Below, piece after piece: positions 1 to 10,197 of a stretch of 64,000 bases of DNA. How positions within the stretch are numbered: the stretch's first letter is position 1; each line of letters starts with the position of its first letter. The position numbers and the translations under genes are program-made. The stretch spans positions 806,001 to 870,000 of the forward strand of contig BEDY01000003.1 in the NCBI GenBank assembly GCA_002335605.1, written 5' to 3'. The stretch comes from Prillingera fragicola. Its lineage: Eukaryota; Basidiomycota; Tremellomycetes; Trichosporonales; Trichosporonaceae. The notes beneath the pieces are model-generated. The model was not told the origin of the DNA. It saw only the letters and a program-made list of their open reading frames with translations, and searched no databases.

Positions 1-318
1 TCCTCGGCTCGCGGTTTTGACGTCCCGGCCACGCCTCCTGCCCCCTCTGCGACAGCCGGCTCGCGCGCCTTCTCCGTCGGCGACGAGAGCGTCTCTGCCT
101 CCTCCACGGCAACCCTCACCCCCGGCGACGCCCGCGCGCGTGTGCAGACCTCGCGTAACTCCTCCGACGGCAGCCTGTCAGGCAGCGGCGCGAGCGGCTC
201 CAACCTTGCTGGATCTGGGTTCTCCGAGATTAGGCGCGAGGAGGCCGAGGGTGCTGAACGGCCCGAAGCGCGTCGGACGAGTAGCAGCTGGATGAAGTGG
301 GGCAACAAGGCCGAGTAG
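1..318 (+). CDS. 3' end of an unknown Ser-rich protein (partial)
   Basis: Frame 1 is open from the first base of the window to a TAG at 316-318, giving the last 105 residues of a protein whose start lies outside the window. The tail is rich in Ser, Ala, Thr and Gly and looks disordered. It ends in a charged stretch (EIRREEAEGAERPEARR) and then SSSWMKWGNKAE. The aromatic, basic C-terminal end looks like a short conserved motif, but I do not recognise the family. The choice of frame rests on codon use and on the stop lying 137 bp before the stop of the convergent dehydrogenase gene. Function unknown. Confidence 0.55.
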   Translation, partial: SSARGFDVPATPPAPSATAGSRAFSVGDESVSASSTATLTPGDARARVQTSRNSSDGSLSGSGASGSNLAGSGFSEIRREEAEGAERPEARRTSSSWMKWGNKAE

Positions 319-455
319 ACCACGGCTTGCTCCAGTGTTCGTGTCCTAGCACCCCCGCGGGCTGTATGATGCTACATGTATGGATAGCACGACTGATTTC
401 ATTGATCTTCTCACTACGACGTCCATGCTCTCTTCCTGTCGCGGCATGCTGGGAC

Positions 456-1439
456 TTAGGAAACCCACGAAGCACCGTTGACCTGCAGGGCCTGGCCAGA
501 GACAAAGTTTGAGTCTGGGCCGGCGAGGAACCTTTGTCCGTCAGTCGACAGCAGCGACGAGAGAGACTCACGAGACCAAGTTTGCGATATCCTCTGGCTG
601 AGCACAGCGTCCCAGCGGGTTCCGCGCCTCTTGCTATCGCCGTCAGCCCACTTTCTATCACCGAGCCCAAGCCTGCTCGCGAGCGACGCACCATCTTGGT
701 GAGCGCCCCCTTATCCGCGCCGTCCATGTTCATGAAGTCGTCGTCAATCTGGTGCCACATCTGCGTGTGCACCGGCCCGGGGCAGTAGACGTTTGCGGTG
801 ATGCCGTGCTTGCCGAGCTCGCGTGAGGCGCCTTGGTTGATTGCGCGCACGGCAAACTTTCTGCACCTGTCAGTGTACGCCGGACGGGCGGCTTACGAGG
901 AGCAGTAGGCTGTTTGGTGGATTGTCGTCTCGATGCCCGAGACGGAGCACGCGGCTGTCGTCAGTGTTGCTCTTCGCTGGACTCACCGATGAGCTTCCCC
1001 CCACCACCCTGCTTGATCATCTGCTTTGCCGCCGCCTGGTAGCAGAACAGGACGCCGCGGACATTGATCTCGTACAGGTTATCGTACATTGCGGCGGTGA
1101 TGTCGAGAAACGAGTCTGTCGGCGCAATACCAGCGTTCGCAACCATGACTACCGTCAGCCCCGCCCACACGGCCACGCACCGTCGACACGCCCCAGCCCC
1201 GCGGCCCCGTCGACGAGCGCATACACGTCCTCCTCCCGGCGCACATCGCACGCAAAGGCCCGCACGCCCACCGCGGGGCTCTGGGCCGCCACCTCGCCCA
1301 CGACGGCGTCGAGCAGCTTCTGGCTCCCGGGCAGGTCGGCGAGGGCGAGCGTGAAGCCGTCGCGCGCTAGGCGGAGGGCGATCGCGCGGCCGATGCCTTG
1401 TGCTGCGCCTGTTACTATCGCGACGGGGGCGGCGGTCAT
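456..1439 (-). CDS. Short-chain dehydrogenase/reductase, diacetyl reductase / butanediol dehydrogenase-like
   Basis: Six exons: 1181-1439, 987-1148, 897-954, 692-860, 572-627 and 456-531 (introns 32-64 nt). They join in frame to a 259-residue classical SDR. The Rossmann motif TGAAQGIG is at residues 10-17 and the NAG motif at 91-93. Ser 144/146 precede the catalytic Tyr157-x3-Lys161 (YCSSK), and an intron cuts the codon just before the Lys. The C-terminal part reads ARNPLGRCAQPEDIANLVSF and then SGQALQVNGA, the usual SDR end. The NPLGR and PEDIA pattern and the ITANVYCPGPVHTQMW segment resemble acetoin/diacetyl reductases, which use NAD(P)H on small ketones. The substrate cannot be fixed from sequence. 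Probably cytosolic; no signal peptide is visible. The start is the first ATG before the Rossmann fold. Confidence 0.88.
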
Positions 1440-2368
1440 TCTTCTGTACTGTAAAGGTGGGGAGAAACGGAGGCTGGGAGATAACAGAGGGGACCCACGG
1501 GTCCCACAGGAGCTTAAGTACGCAGTAGCCTTCCGATACATCCCCCGCAGAGCCCACCTCGACAGCAGCGTGCGGGGCAGCCCACGTCCGGACCGGACGG
1601 TCTAGCTCGCGGCGGAGAGTGGTTGGGTGCGGGGTATCAATCCACCGAGATTGAGAAGCCGAACCTGGTTGCCGGGGGGATAGCCGGTACTCGGATTGGC
1701 GTGTTCCGAGCTGCACAGGAGAGTGCCTTTGCTCTTCTCATGCTAGTGCGCTTGTGGGTGCCTTGTCTTGGCTGGCCTCTTGGCTGGGCTGCGTTGGCGT
1801 GGCTGTGAGGCATCGGAACGCAGTCTTCTCATGGCCAGCTCGTGCACATCTGGTTGGCCATGGGCGTGGCAGTTGGTGCGCAACACGCTTTGCTGTTCTG
1901 GTCAAGTTAGCATGGAGAGCACATGTCAACGATAGACCATGGTTACTCCACTATCCATTCTCCTGCCAGTGTAAAGGAACCCACGTCCTCGTAGCCATAG
2001 TGCTGTCTGTTTCAACACCTGTGCTCGCTCGCTGGCTCGTTCGCTTGTAGTACTGCGCGCAGGCATGCATCCCAAATTCTATAGAACAAAAACTCTCTGC
2101 AGGCCCACAGTTCCGTGGGGCCCTTTTGCTACAAACCAGCCCTCAAAGCCAGTAGGGGGGTATTACTTTGACAAAAGCGTCCGTCAAGGGTGTGCGTAGA
2201 TGTGGTGCGGTGGATGGATACATGATGGTGGTGGTGGTGGTGTGTTGTGGAGTGGGATGGTGTAGTGACGTGAAGGGGATAGTGAAGAGGGTGACAGTGT
2301 GCACATGTGCGCTGCGCGATGAGACGTAGAGGCGTGAGTCATGAGTCGTGGGATCGTGACCGGGTCGT
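1440..2368. other. Intergenic region between SDR start and GAC1-like stop
   Basis: This stretch holds the promoter side of the dehydrogenase and the 3' side of the GAC1-like gene, both on the minus strand. I see no coding frame with splice signals. A GGT-type microsatellite lies at about 2224-2242. Nothing else is supportable. Confidence 0.6.
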
Positions 2369-5058
2369 TCAAGCAGCACCGGCAAGGCTCGAGGGCATGT
2401 TCTCGCTGCCGGGGGTCCAGGGGAGCTGGTACCCGGGGGGAGCACTTGCAGGCGGTGAGGCGCGCGGGGTGGAGCCGGAGGCCGAGGTTGGGGTCAGCCC
2501 TGCAGCCGAGACGCCAGCGTTAAAGGGAAACTCGGTGGTCTCGGCCGACACGGGGGTGGGCGTGTCGTGGCCACCGTAGAATCCAAAGCCAGAGTGCGCA
2601 GGCGAAGAGTAGCCCGAGCCGCTGTACTGTGCGCGCTTGTAGGGGCTCTCGAGCGGGGCGGTCACGGGCGGGGGCGACTTGAAGAAGCAGAATTTGTCTA
2701 GCTGTTCTAGCATTAGTGCAGCCTCAAGCACAGGGGGAGCTACTTACAAATTCTTGATACGACGCCGAGTTGAGGGTGCGGCCACGCTGCTGGCCAAAGG
2801 CCGTGTCCTCGGAGGGCGACTCGGTGATGGTGACGGCGGGCGACGAGTCGCCAGTGGAGAGCGACGCAGTCGGCGAGAGGGGGCCGGGAAGCGCGGTGCT
2901 GGGGGTCGGGGGCGACGACAAGTTGCTGCTGGGCGGCGTCATGAGACCAGCGTCGGCGTTGTCACTGACGAGCGCCCGCAAGTCGCCTATGCTGCGGTTG
3001 GCGTGGATAGGGGCGCCCTCGTCCTCGCTGCTGCCCATGGGAGTGCCAGACTCGGGGCTGGTGGTCACGTCGTGTGGCGGGAGGCGAGTGTCGGGCGACC
3101 TGGCGCGGGCGGCAGTAGGCGTGATCTCGCCAGCAGTCATAGAGTCGTCGCTGACTGAGCCAGTGTCGGTGGAACCCCAAGTCTCGGTCGGCTTGCCGTT
3201 CCAGCTGAGGCTACGGTCGTGCGGCGACCACGAGGTGGCCGGGTGGCCGTGCACAATCATCATGGGCGGGCGCACAGGCTGCGCGGCGGTCGTGCGCTCG
3301 GGAACGAGGGGAAGCACGAGCGGCGCGAGCTGAACGGCAGGGAACTTTTTCGGGGGCGACTGCGGGGGTGATGGCGAGCACCACTTTTTCAGCTGGAGGT
3401 GGCTGTGTACGTCTGGTGGCGCAGGGGGCCTGAATGCCACAGCCGGCGGAGGGCTGAGGGCTGGCGAGTCGGTGCGTGGCGGCGCCGCCTGTGCTCCTGT
3501 GCGTGGGAAAGTCCAGTTGCGAGGACTCTTGGCGCCGGCCTCCTTGGTCGCACGAGGTGGGCGTAGGGGAGGGAGGCTGACGACTTCGCTGTTGCTCGAG
3601 CGGAACAGGTTGGCAGCGACAGGACGTGGCTTGCGCGAGACCGTCTTCCTGAATGTGAAGCGGTAATTGTCGCCACGGTTCGAGTCCCACCACTCGCGGC
3701 CGTCGACTGAGAAGCGAACGCAGAGAAGCATGGCGCGCTCCTCGAGCTTGCGCTTGTAGTCGTCGAGCTTGATGGTAAAGCTGAACCTGTCCCACCCCTC
3801 GTCACCAGTGGTGCCCGCGGGAATGTGGCACACGTGGAGACCAGACACTTCTGACACGGTTCTGTGGCATTGTTAGCACGTCATCAAAGCAAGCGGTTGC
3901 TACTCACTGCCACTGGTCCAGAGTAAAGCGCACAGCCACCCATTTCTGGAAGGCTGCGTTGCGGACGAGAACGGTGCCGCGCATAACGAGAGGGTGGCCG
4001 TTCTGCATGTCGACACGCTCGAGCACGACGTGCTCGTCCTTGAGCAGGTCGTGGGTTCCTGGGCCGAAATCGACTCGAACACGGGGAATGCTGCTAGACT
4101 GATCAATCTGGATTCCTCGGCCTTCGTCAGAGGCGCGGGCAGCGCCACCGCGACGTGTGCGAAAGTGCACATAGTCGGACAAGTCTGTGTCATTGTCGTC
4201 CTCGGTCTCGGTGGGAATCTCATTGGTGTCGGCCGTCTTGGACACTGCCGTCGGCTTTTGTTCCCGCAGGAACAGCACGACAGACTCGAGTCCGAGGTCG
4301 TTGAAGCGCACACTCTTGTGCTCCTGGAGGTCCCTCGACGACACTGATGTCGGGCCCTTGGCCTCGCCACTGGTGCGTCCGAGGTCGGGCGTCGACATTG
4401 AGCGCTGCTTGAGTGATGACTTTACCACCTCCCCAGACTTTTTACGAATCATGTGATTCGATGGGCGCAAGGGAGAGCTGTTTGACATTGTCGGGGAAGG
4501 GAGCGAGGTGGCCGACAAGCCTCGAGCCTTTTGTCGTTGCAGCAGGCTAGGCTGTGGCGGCGAGTAGACACCGGCAGACTGGGCCGGAGCGTTTGCCCTT
4601 GTCTTGGGCACAGATGGCAAAGAGTATATCCTCGCTTCGGGTGTGCTGGGCGCGGCACTCGAGTCTGATGACAGCGAGTCGCCGGCGTTGCGGCCGTGGA
4701 TCTGGAGGCCGAGGCCGCCAGCCACGTTGACGGGTGACGAGACGATTCGGTTGGTAGGCGACGAGACGATTCGGTTAGTCAGGCTGGGCAGCGCCTGCAT
4801 AGCGTTGAATACGCCCCGGACTGCTGCGGATCCGCCACCATTGCGTGTAGGCAGTGGTGAGCTGGTCTTTCGTGGTGTAGAGCTGCCAGACGAGGCAGTT
4901 GCCCGTCGGGGCATGGTTGGCATCGGGCTCGTGGATGACGCACGATACTGTGAGACGTCTCCTGCAGACGCAGAGCCAGCCGAGTGTCGACGAGCTGCAG
5001 ACCTCGACGACTTGGCGAGAGGAGCCGGTACCGGCGAGGTTGGTTCAGCGTAAGGCAT
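2369..5058 (-). CDS. GAC1: Protein phosphatase 1 glycogen-targeting subunit, GAC1/PIG-like (CBM21)
   Basis: Three exons (3908-5058, 2748-3861, 2369-2701; both introns 46 nt) give 865 residues. Residues ~1-245 are Ser/Pro-rich and disordered. A PP1-binding RVxF motif (KSVRF) lies at ~248-252. A CBM21 carbohydrate-binding module follows at ~330-455, with the VDFGPGTHD, AFQKWVAVRFTLDQW, HIPAGTTGDEGWDRFSF and WWDSNRGDNYRFTF blocks. The first intron falls inside the CBM21. The rest is Ser/Pro-rich tail ending after a YQEFLDKFCFF segment. In this family the RVxF motif recruits the PP1 catalytic subunit and CBM21 docks on glycogen, so the complex dephosphorylates glycogen synthase. The ATG at 5056-5058 sits 4 nt after a good 3' splice site, so the 5' UTR is probably spliced. 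A 24-bp internal duplication encodes TNRIVSSP twice (~4734-4780). Confidence 0.87.
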
Positions 5059-5062
5059 GTTG

Positions 5063-5503
5063 CTGTTGATGGAGTAAGCGTTATGCCGTGACAATGGTGA
5101 CGAAGGGGTGTTATCAGAAGAAGAGAGAGGGGGTGGATGTGGGGGAGACGTCGACAGCAGGCCACAAATGTGCTCTGCGTCGGGGACAGTGGGGTGGGAA
5201 TATAGTGCGCTTGCTTACGCAGGCATGACGACAATCTGCTACTAGAGGGACAATCTGCCCATGGTAGATATCGGCCATTCCTACTCTGTGCACAGAAGCG
5301 ACAGCATGCCCGTCCCTGCCATCGGTGCAGGCGCTTCGCACAAACCCGAACAGCAGACAGACACCCTGCGCAGTGTGCATGCGCTGCGTGCACCTCCTGT
5401 GCATGTGCATGTGGCTGGGTGTTGCGCGCCACGCACACTGACAGTGCGAGAGATGTTGTGGGGTATCGGGGGTCGTGGGAACGACGAGATAAGGGTAACT
5501 CAC
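5063..5503 (-). other. Probable 5' UTR intron of the GAC1-like gene
   Basis: On the minus strand a consensus donor (CCAG then GTGAGT) ends at 5503, and a CTTAC branch-like site followed by CAACAG lies just before the start codon at 5058. Splicing would remove 441 nt, about ten times the usual intron in this window. A second possible donor (GTAAGC) is at 5213-5218. This is inferred from signals only. Confidence 0.45.
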
Positions 5504-6488
5504 CTGGCTTTTGGGACCTGCGGGGGGAAACCAGCAGGTGGAGAGATAGAGTGTTGGGGATGAGTGAGTGAGAGTTGTTTGGTTTATGAAGAGCCTGCGT
5601 GCGAGCGAGCACAGAGGCACAAGCAGCGTCGAGAACGGGCGTCTAGTGTTTGTTGGGGGTTGGGGGTGTGGGCGCTCGTCAGGCTGGTTGCGATCAATGT
5701 GTCATGTCGAGGGGGGGCAGGTGGACGCGTCGTGTGTTGCGGCGTGGGCGTTGGCGTTCGAGAGCAGTGCGAGCAGGAGAGATGTGCAGGTGATGGCAGT
5801 GTATGTACAAGGGGGAGTTGTGTGTAGAGAGAGAGAGACGGGATCAGCTCATCATGCTTTACGAAGGTTTGTAGGTAGTGGGAGGTGGGAGTGTGGGAGA
5901 GGATTGTGCTTGCTGAGCGAAATCTTGTATGCAGGGGGGGAGGCATGCAGGGGCTAGGCAGGGATGCAGGGAACGAGGCGTCCAGACGGCTGGGCAAGAC
6001 AACAGGCAGAGACGACGCTGCGAGCAAGGCAGGGGGGAGGGCAAGAAGGTATATGAGGTGGCGTCGGTGACGGCGTTGGTGGTACAATTGCACGCCGAGG
6101 AAGGGGGTTGTGGGATAGGAACGTGGGAACAATGACTGGGCGGAGAATACACTCCGGCGTGTCTACCTATGCTGGAGATGGGAGGGCTTTACTCACCAGT
6201 TTACTAAACAACTGCTGCCTGCGTATGGCGCGCAGTATAAACACGCCCGCTGCGTGTTGCGGGAGAACAATGAAGCAGCAGAGAGAACAGGGAGTGCCGA
6301 GTCAAGCGACGTCGGCGGCGACGACGTCTGTTCACGAAATGTTGGGCTGCAGTGTGATAATTACTGAAAGCGGCCTTTTCCGACCACAACAAGGGCAGGC
6401 ACAACTACTGGGAGAGAAGATTCAGTCAGCACAGGGATGACATCACTCAACCACCCGCCGGACACTTGTTCGTTACCAGTTACTTACG

Positions 6489-6512
6489 TTTTGGCAGATG
6501 TTTTGGCAGATG
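6489..6512. repeat. 12-bp perfect tandem duplication
   Basis: TTTTGGCAGATG occurs twice head to tail in the gene-empty stretch. Probably a simple slippage duplication. Confidence 0.8.
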
Positions 6513-9198
6513 TTTATGCACAAGAGTAGCCGTTGTTCTTGTTGCTGCTGCTGGCACGCAGAGTAGTAGATTGCTGATGAGAACAGCCAAACGAGCGCAC
6601 AGGCCAAACAAGGAGGAGGCTCGAGCGGCACAGGGGCGGGCGGATCGGCGTGTGGATCGATAGGGAAGGGGGCGCAGACACACACACACGCACAGGTGGC
6701 ACGTGAGCACACAACAGCACTCTTTGTACGTGGCTGGGTGGGCTCGTTCTTTTTGCTCAAACGCTTGCTTCCAGGCCAGGGCTCGGCGCTCGGTCTCTGG
6801 GATCGACAGATGCTATCTCGTCTTGACCACGAGAACCGAGGTGTCTGCGTGTGCTGTCTTCTCGGGCACAGCGGACAACGACAGATGCGCGGCCCTAAGA
6901 TGGCAAGCGAGGTGGCAGCAAGGGGATGCGAAGACTACAGCCACCAAGGACGCGGACCGTGCTTGTGCAAAGTGGGATGCACAGGGACGATAAGGACAAT
7001 GGGTCTTGGCTGTCTGTAGCAGAATTACAGAGCAACAGGCAAAGCAGTCGCGCGTGGCTTCCGGAGAGACGAGGGTCGACGGGCGTTATCGCTAAGGTGC
7101 TGGACGCCACGAACGTGGACAATAAGGTCGTTGCACCGTTGTGCGCGGTTTGGCGTTTGAGGGTAAAGCAGGTCGTTGGAACGAGTGTAGATGGGAGGGG
7201 AGAGCAAGGGAGCCGAAACAGGGCGGCGCCGACGACCGAGATGGGTTCGACGACGACGCGTAGATGTCGGAGGGAGGGGGTGTGGCGAGGTGCGGCGTTG
7301 GCGCTCGCTGTTCAAAGTGTGTGTGACGTTGGCGCCAGCTGGATTTGGCAATGATATAAACGAGTGAGATGGCAGGCGTAGTGTTTACAAGAACCGAGTG
7401 TGTTAGATTGCGATATGAGATGAATGGGGTCGGTCCCAAGAATCCAAAGAATCCTACGACATGAGCACGCGGCGGTGTGAGCCTGAACATGCATGCATGC
7501 TGCCGCCTTCGGGACGGCTGTCAGTCTGCGGCGACGACAAGGCCTGGGTCAGCAGGTGTTCAAGAAAGAAATCAGGGAATCAGAAAAGCGCGCTTCAGGG
7601 AGGTCTTTGACGAATGCTTCAGTATTCAGGGAGGGAGGGAGCAATAAAAGTGCAACGCGCTGCCGCTGCAGCAGCACAGTGCAGTAGTAGATAGTGGCAG
7701 AGGGCCCCGGCTTATTGTCCTGGTTCCCACGCCATCTATCCGCGGGCTCATTGACGCCTTTGCCTGCGGCCTCGTCGCATCGCAATCCGCTCTGCACAAG
7801 AACATGCACGCCGACGTGCACCCTGTGCACCTGCCCATGCGGAATGCAACAGATCTTTGCCCCAAAGGTACGAAGAGATGGGGCACCCCGGGGCTACTCA
7901 TACTCGTGATTACAGCAGGACGCGTCGTGGCTCCTTGTATGTAACGCGTGCAGGGTCAGTCGCCGAGTCAAAAATTCCCCTGGTGTGTTGCGGCAACTGC
8001 TGTCGCTGATGGCATTCGAGGAGATCGAGACCTAATCAAAGCCGCAAACAGGGAAGAATTCTCGCAGGAACGCACAGAAATAGGCAGGAATGATTGGCAG
8101 CGTTGCAGGACAGATGCCATCCTGGCTTCGGCTCGGCTCAGGAGGCGGGGCCGTTTGGGATTAAGCTACGCGGACATTGCAGTAGTGATCAGCCCCCGTC
8201 GGCCCCGTCGAGCTTGTCCTGGCTGTCCTGGACGCAGTTCCGAATGTAGGATGCGGTACTGTCGCGGCAACCAAGACGAATGCTCAGCACACGCAACCAT
8301 GTCTGCGTCGACAAAGGGCGCAGTTGGCAACACATGTGGATGATCAAACATTGCGTGTGTGTGTCTGTGCGCGACGATCTCTGCTGATCGGCCATCAGTT
8401 TGCAAGCAACGGAACTGCGCACGCACAGTCGGCATCAGATGAGAAATGACGAGAACCCAAACCTTCCTTACGCTGCTCCCAAAGACGCAAAACGTGCACA
8501 TTACCGATGAATGCAGGCACTGGATAGCTGGAAAATTAGCCATGATGCCGATGCACAGAGATGAGAGCGGCGTAACGCCTCGTCATCCCGCCTCCTTTGC
8601 AATGTCACAAAATTACCGGGTGTATCTCTGGTCATTTCTTTGCAGCTGTACGGCATCTGCGGCAGTGGTTTAATGATAAAGAATGTGGCTCCTTTAGACT
8701 GAAATGGGAGCCAGTTCAGGCATCAAGGTGGTCGAGTGGTGAAGAGCACACCAGCCTGTGTACTGTGGCCACCTGGCTCTTGTGGCTCACAAATGCCATC
8801 AACAAACTGCATCCACAGCGCCACAGCGCACGTTCACAGACACACACGTTTAGTCGAAGAGCCCACGACGTCTCGGCCATGGTATCCCATACTCGAAACA
8901 CTCCCACGGTGTACGCAGTCCAAGCAGGTCGACAGGTCGACACCTCTACAGCCCACCAAACGGCAAAGTGCAGGGCTACAGGTGGAATTCAGGAACCAGC
9001 CCCTATGTCCGAGACACGCATGTTCATATTACTGCGGCAAGAGACGAGTCTGGGGCCGCCGAGGCCCCGCGGGTAGTGTGGGGCTGAGACTGGTGGCGGT
9101 GGCCAGACGGTCGGTGGGAGCGACAGCATGGCACAGCTGACGAGAACAAGAACTTGTGCACAAGGATTTGTACAGTGTGGGACGAGCGGCGCTTGCCC

Positions 9199-9236
9199 AG
9201 CTGTTCCGGACTCGCATAGCTGTTCCGGACTCGCAT
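9199..9236. repeat. 19-bp perfect tandem duplication
   Basis: The unit AGCTGTTCCGGACTCGCAT is present at 9199-9217 and again at 9218-9236. It contains TCCGGA, a palindromic core. No reading frame is associated with it. Confidence 0.85.
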
Positions 9237-10197
9237 GGGCTCGCTCTCGCTCGCAGTCTGGGGATCAAATGGCGAGTGTGCATGCAACAGCGCATAGTAA
9301 TGGCGCAGCGAGATGGCAACATTGCGTCTTTGTTACACCTCCCGATACCTTCCCCCTGGTGTGCACGTTTTTCCTTGCTCCAGAAGCCTTCCCCAAGGTT
9401 CCCCAAAGGCCCAAACAACGTATTCCCAGATACCAGGACACTAGCAATGTAGCGAACACATGGGCGGCCGGCGGGAGCTGCCGGTGGCATTCGGGTGAAA
9501 CTAGCGTGGCATCGAAGACGTCGAGGCAGTGTCGTTGGTCGTGGGAACTGCGAAATGTCAAGGAACTCGATGTCTAATGTGGCAGTAACTGAAGGGGAGG
9601 ATAGAGTTGAGGCCGACGGGTTGCGACTGTGAGTGGGGGAGGCAATGTTCAGGAGCTCGAGCTGGGCAAGCGAGGTCAGGCCCGGGGCCTGGGGAGGGAG
9701 GTAGTGAAGTAAATGTCGCTCGAGGCAATGTGGAGATGGTGGGGTGAGAATCGGTTGTTTGAACTATGCCTCTCAGCTGCCGGTCTGGTCAGTGCTGCAG
9801 CGAGCAGCGAGGAGTGGGGAGCACGGAAGCCTGTTGGGTCAGCATCACTGCTGGCAGTCACTGAGCGACGAGTGCTTCCTCTGCCAGCCAACGATGAGAC
9901 GCCGGTGGCGTGGTCGCAGGTGGCCGAGCTTGCGTGCAGGTTGCCGAACACACAGTCTGATACCCACCGCCAACCTGATACGTTGGTGCGTGGCGCAGTC
10001 GACTTTGCATGACTGCTTCGATGGGTCCACCTGTTACCCTGCTAGTCAGAGAGGTTCAAGATTTCATTCAAGAGAGTCACTGGTAAGTTTTGCCTCGTTA
10101 GCGTATCAGACCACCAGCAGCAATACTCAATTACTGTACAGATCACATGTAGATGTATGTATAGTGTGACAACAGGCGACCTCGACCGCATCCCAGC

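Larger units (their letters stand above)
5504..10197. other. Gene-empty stretch of about 4.7 kb
   Basis: No reading frame here joins through plausible splice sites into a recognisable or even consistently biased protein on either strand. About 5584-6130 is strongly pyrimidine-rich on the minus strand, as expected for the leader/promoter of the GAC1-like gene. Short repeats occur: a 12-bp tandem duplication (6489-6512), a CA-rich run near 6677-6691 and a 19-bp tandem duplication (9199-9236). The part between ~7.3 and 9.6 kb looks poorer in GC than the genes. It may hold long regulatory sequence, a noncoding RNA or decayed sequence; nothing in it decides between these. Confidence 0.5.

Noticed and set aside
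3677..3687. GGTTCGAGTCC resembling a tRNA B box
   Set aside because: It lies inside the CBM21 coding exon and has no matching A box or cloverleaf around it.
5059..5094. N-terminal extension of the GAC1-like protein by 12 residues
   Set aside because: The codon at the far end is TTG, not ATG, and the segment contains the putative branch and acceptor of a 5' UTR intron.
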